Part shown: positions 54,523 to 63,391 of the stretch, one piece after another
Position numbering within the stretch: the first letter of the stretch is position 1
How the letters are laid out: every line of letters begins with the position of its first letter
NCBI GenBank assembly: GCA_039186015.1
Contig: JBCDAH010000001.1
Span: 20,169 to 84,168, forward strand
Origin: JBCBWG01 sp039186015
GTDB lineage: Bacteria > Pseudomonadota > Alphaproteobacteria > Rhizobiales > Hyphomicrobiaceae
Direction of reading: 5' to 3'
Length of the DNA stretch: 64,000 nt
Program-made: the position numbers and the translations under genes
Notes under the pieces: generated by a model
Databases searched by the model: none
The model's input: the letters and a program-made list of their open reading frames with translations, nothing else
What the model was told of the DNA's origin: nothing

Positions 54523-55773
54523 TCAGTTTACCGTGCGGCGCGCAACGCCGCCACCATCGCGCAGACTGGGGCCCGGATACAGGATCACCTCTTCGCCTTC
54601 GGGAATGCCATCCAAGACCTCGGCCTGGACGCCGTTGTTGCGTCCGATCTTCAACAGCCTGAGTCGCGCGACACCACCCACATTCGCCAGAACCGCCCAC
54701 TGGCCATCATGACGAAACAACGCGCTGGACGGCACCGTCAACGCGGACTTGGCCTCCCAGATGACAATCTGGGTCTCCACCCGATAGCCGTGACCGAGAT
54801 TGCGCCTTCGCGACGGTTGATCTGTGAATTTTATGATGGCTTTCACGCGTTGCTCCTCGACACCGAGTGCAGACGTCTTGGTGAAGCCCCAGGGTTCAAC
54901 ACGCTCAACCACGCCGTTCAGCTCATCCGAGCCACCCCACTTGCGGATGATCACACGATCACCGGCCGTGACCTGCACCGCGTCTGTCGACAGCAACTCG
55001 GCAACGACTTCAAGATCGTTTGAAATGTCTCCGATCTCCAAAATCGCCGCGCCGGCTGCGACGGTGGTCTCGCTCTCCTGGATCACGCGCAGAATACGAC
55101 CGGAGATCGGGGCCGTCAGCGGAATGGTGGTATCGGCTTCGGTCATGCCAAGGTTAGACGGCTGTCCGGCCTGCGGCGGCGGTGCGACGCTGACAAACGA
55201 TATCAACTGAGCCCGCGCATTTGCCAGATCCGCCTCTTTCATCGCGATCGTTGCCTTGGCCACATCAAGGGTCGCCGTTGCAGCCCGCCAGGCGCGCTCC
55301 GCGATATCAAGTGCAGCCTTGGCGCTGATGCCCCGGTCACTCAGTTTGCGCTTTCGCTCCAAATCAACTTCCGCGAAGTCTTTTTCGGCAATTGCCTTCT
55401 CGAGATCAGCACGTGCTACGCGCAATGCGGCTTCAGCCGAGGTCACGGCGGCACGCGCCTGCTGACGTGTGCGAATGTCCAGCGCCGGTGGATTGAGCGG
55501 CAACATGCGTGCGATCACCGAGCGACCGCTCTTCACGCGATCGCCGGCCAGCACTTCGACGCGGAGAAGACGCCCACCGATCGGAGCAGACACCACGTAG
55601 GCATCATGCACCCGCGTCCGTGCTTCTTCATCGATCGTCACCAGCATTGACTCACGTTTGACCTTGCCGATATCGACAATCGTCGGCCGCGGCCAGAACG
55701 CGAAGACCAAAGCACCGGCCAACGCCACCGCAACCGCCAGCATCATCCAAGTTCGTGTTTGCCTGCGTGCCAC
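54523..55773 (-). CDS. HlyD-type periplasmic adaptor of an ABC exporter
   Basis: A 416-residue membrane-fusion protein: one N-terminal membrane helix (LAVAVALAGALVFAFW), a long coiled-coil hairpin (about 95-200, with ARADLEKAIAEKDFAEVDLERKRKL), a lipoyl domain and a beta-barrel domain (VRVEPWGFTKTSALGVEEQRV). It links the inner membrane pump to the outer membrane or hands substrates across the periplasm. It is the last gene of the run ATPase, permease, adaptor, with a 6-bp gap. Confidence 0.9.
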   Translation of the reverse strand: MARRQTRTWMMLAVAVALAGALVFAFWPRPTIVDIGKVKRESMLVTIDEEARTRVHDAYVVSAPIGGRLLRVEVLAGDRVKSGRSVIARMLPLNPPALDIRTRQQARAAVTSAEAALRVARADLEKAIAEKDFAEVDLERKRKLSDRGISAKAALDIAERAWRAATATLDVAKATIAMKEADLANARAQLISFVSVAPPPQAGQPSNLGMTEADTTIPLTAPISGRILRVIQESETTVAAGAAILEIGDISNDLEVVAELLSTDAVQVTAGDRVIIRKWGGSDELNGVVERVEPWGFTKTSALGVEEQRVKAIIKFTDQPSRRRNLGHGYRVETQIVIWEAKSALTVPSSALFRHDGQWAVLANVGGVARLRLLKIGRNNGVQAEVLDGIPEGEEVILYPGPSLRDGGGVARRTVN

Positions 55774-55779
55774 GTCCGC

Positions 55780-58143
55780 CTACTCCCGTGTCTTCAGCGC
55801 GGAAACTAAGTCCATGCGGTCGACATCGCGCTTGACCAGCCATCCCGATACAGCCGCCGCCAGCAAAACGGCCAGTGCGGCAATACCATGGGCTTCCGGC
55901 GTGAAAAGCGCCGGAATTTGATACAGATCGGTTGAAAACCCCTCGGCCAGACCTTGCGAAAGGAAATAGCCGCCGACCGACCCGAGGGGCAGCGCCAGCA
56001 ACGTCACGATCGCGAGTTCACCGAGCAGAACGAACGCAGCCTCACCTTTGGTGAACCCAAGCACACGCAAACTGGCGAGATCACGCTCGCGTTCGGCAAA
56101 GGCAATGCGCGCGCTATTATAGACAATGCCAAACGTAATAATCGCCGCGATGGCCGCCATGATAAATCGCACCGCTCCGGCGCCGGAGTCCAGCATGCGC
56201 TTGAGCGCATCGCGCGTCTCTGCGCGCACGCTCACGCCGGCAACAATCGGAATGTCTTTGATCGTTCGATAAATCGTCGCACTTTCGGCCGTATCGATAC
56301 GCAGGTAGGCACCGGAGACCCGGTTGGGCTCTTTCAGCGCGGTGTTCAATGCATTGATCTCGAAATAAGCCGGCGCGCCGAACAACGTCTCAGCAACACC
56401 GACAACCGGAATTTGCAACACCGGGCGCCGCCCTTCCCTGACCTCGATCGTCAGCGTCTGTCCTGGCGTTACATTGAGAGTTTTCGCGAGTGCTTTTGAC
56501 AAGATCAGCCCATCCCTACGAACGTAGATCGCCTCCATATCGCTGTCGACGGCGCGGTTCAGCCGCGGCGTTGAGACCAAACCATTAATCGCGCCGCGAT
56601 AGGTGTAACGCCCGTTACGCAAGATCACGGAAACGCTTCGATACGGCTCGACATCAATGACGCCCGGCATCCGCCGCAGCGCAAAGATGGATGCGTCACC
56701 AAGGGGTTCGACAAAACTGACGGCGACATCACCGCGGTCGATCATCCGGTAGTTCAGATCCAGCATGCGATCGAAGGACGCGATGATGCTGAGCTGGGCG
56801 ACGGTCAAGGACACGCTGGCCGCAATACCGGCAACGGCCGTCAACGCGCGAACCGGCTGGCGAATCAGGCGCCGCAACACCATGCGGCTGGGTTGATCAA
56901 GCACGGACTTGAGAACAGGCCCAAAACGAAACGCCTTGCTGAAATCGGCCGGCACCGGAGGCCGCATCGCCACCGCTGGCGTAAGGTCGAACACCTGGCG
57001 CAGAACAACAAGACCGCCGGCCGATGCCGCCAGCACACTTGAGACGAAGCCGATGACGAATCCGCGTGGTTCGACCTGGAAGACCAGAAACGGAAACTTG
57101 AAGTAGTCCTGATAAACAACGGCCATGCTCCGTCCGGATAGCACGCCGAACAGGCAGCCGAGCATCGCGCCAAGCACCGCAATCGTCAGGATGAACTTGA
57201 AGTAGTGTGTCGCGACCTCAAAACTGCTGTAGCCGAACGCCTTCAGCAAACCGATTTGCTCCCGCTCAGCCTGGATCATCCGTGAGATCACGATGTAGAG
57301 GAGGAAAGCTGCAACAGCGAGAAAGATGGGCGGCACGATCGAACTCGACGTCCGCAGCCCAGCTATCTCGTCAACAACAAACCGGTTCGATGGATGGTCC
57401 TTCAAACCATAGGCGCCCGTACCGCCATAGGGTTCGAGAATGCGGTCGAGCTGATCGAGAATCGCAGGTTCCCGCGCACCACGCGACAAGGATACGAGCA
57501 CTTCGTTAAACGCACCTTTGAGATCATACGCCGCCGCAAGCGCGTCCTCATTCATCCAGATCACGGCGAAACGGGCGTCATTGGGAGCGATCTCACCTGG
57601 GGCAACGGCGTAGAGAAACTCCGGCGCCTCAGCCAGGCCGACGACCGTAAACGTTCGACGCGCCCCATTCATCGTCGCTGTCAATTTCGCGCCCGGCGAT
57701 ATACCGTTTGCCTTCGCAAACCCTCTCAAAAGAAGGATCTCATCGTCTCGGGTCGGATCGAGACGCCGTCCGTCGGCGAGGTAGACATCGTTCAATCGCG
57801 GCGTCCCGGACTCAGGCAGCGAAAGAGCCTTTGCACGGATAGGGACAGTCACCGCCGGCAGATCGATCAAGGCGCCGCCGTTGATGCGCCCCTCGACCGA
57901 TGCAACACCCGGGATTCGAGTGATATCCTTCAGGAGGTGATTGGGCGCCCGCTTGGTCGGCGCGAAAATGTCCGCCAAGCGATACCGCTCGTAATAGGCG
58001 CGCTTCGTCTCCTCGAGCGAATTGATCAAGCCGCCCATCATCACGAGCATCAACACGCCCAGCGCAATCACCATGATGATCGCCACCGCCTGGCCTTTGA
58101 TCCGCCAGAGATCGCGTAGCAGCTTTTTGTCGAGCGGGTTCAT
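55780..58143 (-). CDS. ABC transporter permease with two FtsX domains
   Basis: A 787-residue permease of the LolCDE/MacB-like superfamily: an N-terminal helix (AVAIIMVIALGVLMLVMMGGLI), a large periplasmic domain, three helices in the first FtsX unit, a second periplasmic domain (KLLNLTP-like) and three final helices. It probably moves a lipid, lipoprotein or peptide from the inner membrane to the adaptor. The start MNPLDKK at 58143 has AAGG eight bases upstream. It lies 19 bp after the ATPase. Confidence 0.9.
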   Translation of the reverse strand: MNPLDKKLLRDLWRIKGQAVAIIMVIALGVLMLVMMGGLINSLEETKRAYYERYRLADIFAPTKRAPNHLLKDITRIPGVASVEGRINGGALIDLPAVTVPIRAKALSLPESGTPRLNDVYLADGRRLDPTRDDEILLLRGFAKANGISPGAKLTATMNGARRTFTVVGLAEAPEFLYAVAPGEIAPNDARFAVIWMNEDALAAAYDLKGAFNEVLVSLSRGAREPAILDQLDRILEPYGGTGAYGLKDHPSNRFVVDEIAGLRTSSSIVPPIFLAVAAFLLYIVISRMIQAEREQIGLLKAFGYSSFEVATHYFKFILTIAVLGAMLGCLFGVLSGRSMAVVYQDYFKFPFLVFQVEPRGFVIGFVSSVLAASAGGLVVLRQVFDLTPAVAMRPPVPADFSKAFRFGPVLKSVLDQPSRMVLRRLIRQPVRALTAVAGIAASVSLTVAQLSIIASFDRMLDLNYRMIDRGDVAVSFVEPLGDASIFALRRMPGVIDVEPYRSVSVILRNGRYTYRGAINGLVSTPRLNRAVDSDMEAIYVRRDGLILSKALAKTLNVTPGQTLTIEVREGRRPVLQIPVVGVAETLFGAPAYFEINALNTALKEPNRVSGAYLRIDTAESATIYRTIKDIPIVAGVSVRAETRDALKRMLDSGAGAVRFIMAAIAAIITFGIVYNSARIAFAERERDLASLRVLGFTKGEAAFVLLGELAIVTLLALPLGSVGGYFLSQGLAEGFSTDLYQIPALFTPEAHGIAALAVLLAAAVSGWLVKRDVDRMDLVSALKTRE

Positions 58144-58162
58144 CGCGGTTGGCCTTGTGCAA

Positions 58163-58873
58163 TCACCACTCGATGTCTTCAGCGGACATCTTCGACGGAT
58201 TGACCACGACGTCACGGATCCGCCCATCGGCAAAATTTATGACGCGGTCCGCCATCGCCGCCGTCGCGGCTGCGTGCGTCACAATCATGACGGTCGCGCC
58301 GAGGTTCCGGTTGATGTCCTGCAGGACACGCAATACCGATCGCCCCGTCGCGCTATCGAGCGCGCCCGTCGGTTCGTCGCAGAACAACACCGTCGGCTGC
58401 TTGGCCACCGCGCGCGCAATCGCGACCCGCTGCTGTTCTCCACCGGAGAGTTGCGCTGGAAAGTGACCGGTCCGCTCCTTGAGGCCGACAAGCGATAACG
58501 CCTCAACCGGGTCGAGCGGATTTTCAGAGATCTCGGTAACAAGCTCCACGTTCTCGAACGCCGTCAGGCTCGGCATCAGGTTATAGAGCTGGAAGACAAA
58601 CCCGACATGTTGACGACGGTACAGTGTCAACTGGCGGTCGCTCATATCGGTGAGGTCTTCGTCGAAAAAGTGAGCGGTGCCGTCCGTTGCGCGATCCAGG
58701 CCGCCGAGGATGTTCAGCAACGTGGATTTTCCGCTGCCCGACGCGCCAAGCAGGACAACCAGCTCGCCGGCCGGGATATCCAAATCGACACCACGCAACG
58801 CGTGTACCGCGGCCTCTCCCGAGCCGTACACTTTCTTGATTGCTTGCGTGCGAAAGGCGAATGCAGACGTCAC
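58163..58873 (-). CDS. ABC transporter ATP-binding protein (LolD/MacB type)
   Basis: About 236 residues with Walker A GASGSGKSTLLN, signature LSGGEQQRVAIARAV and Walker B VLFCDEPTGALD. It powers the FtsX permease. The start is uncertain: a GTG at 58873 overlaps the stop of an 11-codon upstream frame (ATG at 58902, TGA at 58872-58870) by GTGA. That frame has GGGAGG at a good distance, so the leader may couple translation. A GTG at 58918 is also open in frame. Confidence 0.88.
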   Translation of the reverse strand: MTSAFAFRTQAIKKVYGSGEAAVHALRGVDLDIPAGELVVLLGASGSGKSTLLNILGGLDRATDGTAHFFDEDLTDMSDRQLTLYRRQHVGFVFQLYNLMPSLTAFENVELVTEISENPLDPVEALSLVGLKERTGHFPAQLSGGEQQRVAIARAVAKQPTVLFCDEPTGALDSATGRSVLRVLQDINRNLGATVMIVTHAAATAAMADRVINFADGRIRDVVVNPSKMSAEDIEW

Positions 58874-59182
58874 GGTACCCAGCCATGCCGATGCAGTGTC
58901 ATGCGCCCTCCCTAGCACAGGCTGATGCTGTCAGCACATTGCCAGCACTGCAGAAACGCACACCAGACACTCGAAACTCGCGCGGCTGAGTGCCCATACG
59001 AATATGGCAACGGAAAGATTCGTCGTTTGAGAGGTCGTCGATGTCACACGAGCCTGCGCCGGCCAGTTATCGCACAGCGTTCAGACACAAACACCTTGTG
59101 AGACTGATATCCAATACGGCGCAGACTCCCGCGTGCAATCGGTTTTGTTGTGCGCCCACACCACATACGATAAGCATAACTG
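58874..59182. promoter_or_regulatory. Divergent region, 309 bp, between the ABC exporter and the oxyR-like gene
   Basis: It carries the exporter leader frame at 58870-58902 and the promoters of both directions. An inverted repeat ACGAAT at 58998-59003 and ATTCGT at 59018-59023, with a 14-nt spacer, is a possible LysR-type site. No gene beyond the leader is seen. Confidence 0.45.
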
Positions 59183-60142
59183 ATGATCGATGTTTCACTG
59201 AAGCAACTGCGTTATTTTGATGCTGTTGCGCGCTTGGGCCATTTTGCGCGCGCCGCAGACGATTGTTGTATCAGCCAGCCTGCCCTCTCGATGCAGATCC
59301 AGAATCTGGAACAGACGCTCGGTTTGCAGCTCATCGAGCGCCGCCGCGATGGCGCAAAACTGACCGACGCGGGCCGAGACGTTGCGGAGAAAGCGCGCCA
59401 CATCCTGCTTGCCATGCAAGACCTCGGCGACGTTGCCCATAACCACGGCCATCTGCTGACGGGCTCGCTCGGGTTTGGTGTCATCCCGACGCTTGCGCCC
59501 TACGTCCTCCCGCGCCTATTGCCGCGCCTGGCGGCAGAGTACGGCCTACTCGATCTCCATATCCGCGAAACCCACACCCATGCGTTGATCGACCAGCTGA
59601 TCACAGGTCAGCTTGATGTCGTTCTGCTGGCATTGCCCGTTGAGCACACGGATATCGAGACGTCCTTTCTGTTCGAAGACCCGTTTCTTTTCATACAACA
59701 TGCACATGCGGACCCGATGGACTCGGTACATCAAGACTCTGACGTGCTCCGGGCCTCTCGACTTTTGCTGCTGGAGGAAGGCCATTGTCTTCGCGATCAG
59801 GCCCTTTCGCTCTGCCGGCCACATCATGCCGGCAATGTTGAAACGTTCGGCGCCTCAAGCCTTTCGACACTCGTGCAACTGGTCGCCAATGGCCTGGGCG
59901 TGTCGCTCCTGCCGGAGATCAGCGTTCCAGTCGAAACCCAGCGCGGAGATGTGCGCGTCGTTCGGTTCGCGGATCCGCAGCCCTCGCGTTCCATTGGCCT
60001 GGCGTGGCGCGCTTCAAGCCAGCGCAAACGGGACTTCCTGGAGCTTGGTCACATGATTGTGCAATGCCGCGACGCCAACATCGAAGTGCAGGCACTAGCA
60101 GGCGTCACGCAGTCAAAACGACGCGGTCGTGCCAAAACTTAG
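59183..60142 (+). CDS. oxyR: OxyR-like LysR-family redox regulator
   Basis: A 319-residue LysR regulator. The N-terminal winged helix (KQLRYFDAVARLGHFARAADDCCISQPALS) is followed by a regulatory domain with Cys202 and Cys211 in EEGHCLRDQALSLC. This has the same spacing and context as Cys199/Cys208 of E. coli OxyR, so it should sense hydrogen peroxide by disulfide formation. It probably also activates neighbours, but no catalase or peroxiredoxin lies in this window. Confidence 0.88.
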   Translation: MIDVSLKQLRYFDAVARLGHFARAADDCCISQPALSMQIQNLEQTLGLQLIERRRDGAKLTDAGRDVAEKARHILLAMQDLGDVAHNHGHLLTGSLGFGVIPTLAPYVLPRLLPRLAAEYGLLDLHIRETHTHALIDQLITGQLDVVLLALPVEHTDIETSFLFEDPFLFIQHAHADPMDSVHQDSDVLRASRLLLLEEGHCLRDQALSLCRPHHAGNVETFGASSLSTLVQLVANGLGVSLLPEISVPVETQRGDVRVVRFADPQPSRSIGLAWRASSQRKRDFLELGHMIVQCRDANIEVQALAGVTQSKRRGRAKT

Positions 60143-60279
60143 CCCAAGCCGCCCGGCACCCTCGGACGTGAGGAACGGCAACAATCGAACAACCGTGCGC
60201 ACAGGGGCTTGTCCGATCCCGCCGAACGCGCAAACTGAACTAAAGCTGAGAACACGACACACAATTTTAGGGCTGAAAC

Positions 60280-61629
60280 ATGCAACAAGATGCACACGGT
60301 TATCGCCTGACCACCAACAATACTGACGCGGCAAAGGCCATGAGTTCCGCCACCGAGAGCTATGTCGGCTGGCGGACGGACACGATGGATCACATCAAGG
60401 CCGCGACCACGGCGGATCCGGACTTTGCGCTGCCCTATGCGGTCAAAGGCATCCTCATGGCTGGCCTGCGCAAACCAGAGCTGCGCGCCCCTGCACAAAA
60501 ACAGCTGGATGCCGCTCGCCACGCCCGCGCACCGGAGACGGAGCGGGAACAGCGCTACATTTCTGCGCTGGCCGCGGCAGTTGACGGCCGCCTCACCGAG
60601 GCGGTCACACATTATGAAGCCATCGCACGCGAACACCCGCATGACCTGTTGGCACTTCGGCTCGCCCAGTTCGAATTGTTCTGGATCGGTGAAGTGGATT
60701 GGATGCGGGACATTTCCGAACGGGCGGCACCTGCGTGGTCCCAGTCCGATCCGGGCCTCGGTGCGTTTCTCGCCATTCGCGCCTTCGGCTTGGAAGAAAC
60801 GGGAGCTTATGCCGAAGCGGAGCGATGCGGGCGGCAAGCGATCGATGTCGATCCCAATGACCCATGGGCGGCGCATGCCGTTGCCCATGTTCTGATCATG
60901 CAGGGCCGGCTGAAGGACGGTATCGAGTGGTGCAGCGGTCTATCGTCAAACTGGGGCGCCGCCAACCACATTCGCCACCACAACTGGTGGCATTTGGCTC
61001 TGTTCCACACCGAGGCCCGCAATTACGATCAGGCACTGGCCATTTACGACGACACGCTGCGCGACTTGAACTCGCCGCTGATGCAAGCGGTGCCGGATTT
61101 CTACGTCGACATTCAAAACGACATCGCATTGCTGCAACGCCTGGAATTGCGCGGCGTCGATGTCGGCGACCGCTGGAGCGACATTTCCAATCTTGCCGCA
61201 GATCGGATCGGAAACCATGAAAGCCCGTTCACATCGGCCCACTGCGCCCTTGGCCTCGCCGCCGCCAATCGCTTCGCGGAGGCAGAGGAGCTCGTGCGTG
61301 CGATGTATGGCTTTGTCGCCGAAACGAAAGGCACGCTCGGCCCCCGTTACGCGCTTGCCGCGATCCCTGCGGCAGAGGCATCAATCGCACACCGCAAAGG
61401 CGACCATCAGCGCGTTCTCGATATCCTGCTCCCGGCACGGCGCAATCTCTGGCAAATGGGCGGCAGCCACGCACAGCGTGACCTCTTCATGCAACTCCTG
61501 GCCGATTCTGCCGTCCGCCTCGGGCGCAAGGACGTGCTGGCCGTGTTCTTCGACGAGCTCGATTCCATCGGTCTCGAGCATCTCGAGGAACGGTCGAGTT
61601 ATGCCGACGCCTTGGCGGCAATGCATTAG
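60280..61629 (+). CDS. Tetratricopeptide-repeat protein (TTC38-like)
   Basis: A 449-residue protein with several TPR-like helix pairs (such as AEAERCGRQAIDVDPNDPWAAHAVAHVLIMQGR and YDQALAIYDDTLRDLNSP). The pattern matches the TTC38 family, of unknown function in bacteria and animals. The HHNWWHLALFH and AHVLIMQGR segments are the family's typical core. It has no signal peptide and no membrane segment, so it is cytoplasmic. It lies 137 bp downstream of the oxyR-like gene and may share its transcript. Confidence 0.85.
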   Translation: MQQDAHGYRLTTNNTDAAKAMSSATESYVGWRTDTMDHIKAATTADPDFALPYAVKGILMAGLRKPELRAPAQKQLDAARHARAPETEREQRYISALAAAVDGRLTEAVTHYEAIAREHPHDLLALRLAQFELFWIGEVDWMRDISERAAPAWSQSDPGLGAFLAIRAFGLEETGAYAEAERCGRQAIDVDPNDPWAAHAVAHVLIMQGRLKDGIEWCSGLSSNWGAANHIRHHNWWHLALFHTEARNYDQALAIYDDTLRDLNSPLMQAVPDFYVDIQNDIALLQRLELRGVDVGDRWSDISNLAADRIGNHESPFTSAHCALGLAAANRFAEAEELVRAMYGFVAETKGTLGPRYALAAIPAAEASIAHRKGDHQRVLDILLPARRNLWQMGGSHAQRDLFMQLLADSAVRLGRKDVLAVFFDELDSIGLEHLEERSSYADALAAMH

Positions 61630-61654
61630 CGTCTCTTAAGCTGAGCCGGAACCA
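61626..61654. repeat. Dispersed repeat copy after the TPR gene
   Basis: The sequence AGCGTCTCTTAAG with CTGAGCCGGAACCA directly overlaps the stop of the TPR gene. It matches, with a few changes, the copies at 795-821 and 10725-10752 (core GAGCTGGAACCA). The three occur at unrelated sites, all beside gene ends or starts. Confidence 0.55.
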
Positions 61655-61785
61655 TCAACACCACGGATCTCGGCAAAGGCCGGGATCCACGGCACAGCAG
61701 CTGAGAACCTTGCGTTGCAGCACGCTCGGCCCAGAGAGGACCAGCTCTCGCGTCGGCGTCACGAGGCCGCCTATTGCGGAATGAT

Positions 61786-62712
61786 CTATTGGTCACCACT
61801 CGCACGTTGCGGTCGCAATCCGCGGCGCAGGTCGCCGATCGCACCGCTCCCAAACACAATGCCGAGCAGCACGAGCAGCAGGCCAATCAACACATTGGTC
61901 TCCACACTTTCGCTCAACAGTACAAAACCAAGGACCGTCGCGGCCAACGGGTTCAACGTCAGATACAAAACAGTTACCGTTGGCGGCAGCCACCGCAATG
62001 CCCACGTAAACAGTGAGAACTGAATCGCGCCTGCAAATGTTCCGAGAAAGAGAACGGCGATCCATCCTTCAAAGCTGAAACTCGGAAACATGAGAAAACC
62101 GGATTGCAGCGATGAGATGGGAGATAAAGCCACGACTCCAAAAATCATTGCGAGAGCTGTCACAAATAATGGGCCATGCTGCAATATCGATGCCCGGCTG
62201 AACACCGAATAGATCGCCCCGCTCAGCGCACCAAGCAGGATCAAGATATCGCCTGTGACGTAGCCGGGCTCAGACACACCTCCGGCGGACGGACCAAAGA
62301 CGATGGCCGTGCCGATAAACGCGGTCGCGACGCCCACGAGCTTATTGAGGGTGATTTTCTCGCGTCCAAATAGCGCCGAGATGATAAGCGTTTGAATTGG
62401 GATGGTCGCCAAACCGACCGCACATCGTGCCGCCGGAATATGCTGCAATGACGCGTTGAACGACCACGGAAAGAGACCAAAGAAAATTACGCCCAAAACT
62501 GCAATTTTCACAATATCAATGCCGGATAAACCCGACTTTGGCCAGATGAATGGAAGTACCGGCATAAGACAGATAATACCGATGGCATATCGGTAAAAGG
62601 CCAAAGCAACCGGATCCGTTTCACCAATCACAAAGCGCGTCGCAACGACGGCAGCGCCGGCGCTGAATGCGGCCGTCGCCGCTGCCGCATGAGCCAATAG
62701 GACCGTACTCAC
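61786..62712 (-). CDS. EamA/DMT family transporter
   Basis: About 308 residues with ten membrane helices in two EamA repeats, the last with GNVxxL-like NVLIGLLLVLLGIVFGSG. It probably exports an amino acid, metabolite or drug. The GTG start at 62712 has GGAGG five bases upstream; an ATG at 62754 lies inside the operator and is less likely. It is divergent from an HxlR regulator, with two palindromic sites between them, so that regulator likely controls it. Confidence 0.88.
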   Translation of the reverse strand: MSTVLLAHAAAATAAFSAGAAVVATRFVIGETDPVALAFYRYAIGIICLMPVLPFIWPKSGLSGIDIVKIAVLGVIFFGLFPWSFNASLQHIPAARCAVGLATIPIQTLIISALFGREKITLNKLVGVATAFIGTAIVFGPSAGGVSEPGYVTGDILILLGALSGAIYSVFSRASILQHGPLFVTALAMIFGVVALSPISSLQSGFLMFPSFSFEGWIAVLFLGTFAGAIQFSLFTWALRWLPPTVTVLYLTLNPLAATVLGFVLLSESVETNVLIGLLLVLLGIVFGSGAIGDLRRGLRPQRASGDQ

Positions 62713-62742
62713 ATCAACCTCCAGATGATCTCGCGCAGAGCC

Positions 62743-62767
62743 AGTCACTTGCATTTTGAAAGTAACT
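62743..62767. promoter_or_regulatory. Candidate HxlR operator 1
   Basis: A 25-bp near-palindrome, AGTCACTTGC / TTTGAAAGTAACT around a TTTT centre, with arms ACTT and AAGT symmetric to the centre. It lies 31 bp before the transporter start. Its form (ACTT...AAGT) matches the sites recognised by HxlR-type regulators. Confidence 0.7.
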
Positions 62768-62776
62768 CGCTACACC

Positions 62777-62801
62777 AGTGACTTGCAAAATGCAAGCGAC
62801 T
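62777..62801. promoter_or_regulatory. Candidate HxlR operator 2
   Basis: A second 25-bp near-palindrome around CTTGCA-AAA-TGCAAG, flanked by AGTGA and CGACT. The 15-bp core is perfect. Its centre is 34 bp from that of the first site, close to three helical turns, so cooperative binding is possible. It lies 25 bp before the hxlR-type start. Confidence 0.75.
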
Positions 62802-62825
62802 TAACTAGGATCACTCGGAGGTTGG

Positions 62826-63245
62826 TTGGAGCGCACTTGGGTCGATATGTCGAAGAGCCTGGTATCGCATCGCGAAGACACGTTCAGGTCGCGCTGCTCG
62901 ATTGCGCGTTCGCTCGAACTTGTCGGCGACAAGTGGACACTGCTGATCATTCGCGACTTGCTCTGGCACGGCAAACATACGTTCCAGGACTTGCAAAGCA
63001 GCGACGAACACATCCCCTCCAACATCCTCTCGCAACGCCTGAAAAAGCTCGTGGATTGGGGGCTTGTGCAGCGCGAGGCCTATCAACACCGCCCTGTTCG
63101 CTATGCCTACCATTTGACAAAAGCCGGACAGGCGCTGGAGCCTGCATTGCTTCAAATCATGGGCTGGGGGCACGCCTACCTGGACGGCGGCCGTTACGAC
63201 CCGAAGTCCGGAAAGAGCGTGTCGGCAAAGCGCAGGTCGTCATAG
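62826..63245 (+). CDS. HxlR-family winged-helix regulator
   Basis: A 139-residue regulator with the HxlR core: CSIARSLELVGDKWTLLIIRDLLWHG, then FQDLQSS and ILSQRLKKLVDWGLVQR, and the winged hairpin YHLTKAGQAL. A cysteine (Cys24 in RCSIARSL) is at the place where many family members sense redox or electrophiles. It probably represses itself and the divergent EamA exporter. TTG at 62826 has GGAGG upstream; the ATG seven codons later (62847) is an alternative. Confidence 0.88.
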   Translation: MERTWVDMSKSLVSHREDTFRSRCSIARSLELVGDKWTLLIIRDLLWHGKHTFQDLQSSDEHIPSNILSQRLKKLVDWGLVQREAYQHRPVRYAYHLTKAGQALEPALLQIMGWGHAYLDGGRYDPKSGKSVSAKRRSS

Positions 63246-63391
63246 CACGTCAGGCTCAACCTGCGATGTCGACGTACGGCGACGGTGCCGCAACCGCGCA
63301 CGGTGCTGTGAGTAACCGAACGCAACGAGGAACGGTTACGACGAGGCTTGAAATGTCCCAGGCCGTCACGGTCATGCAGAATGCAATCTGA

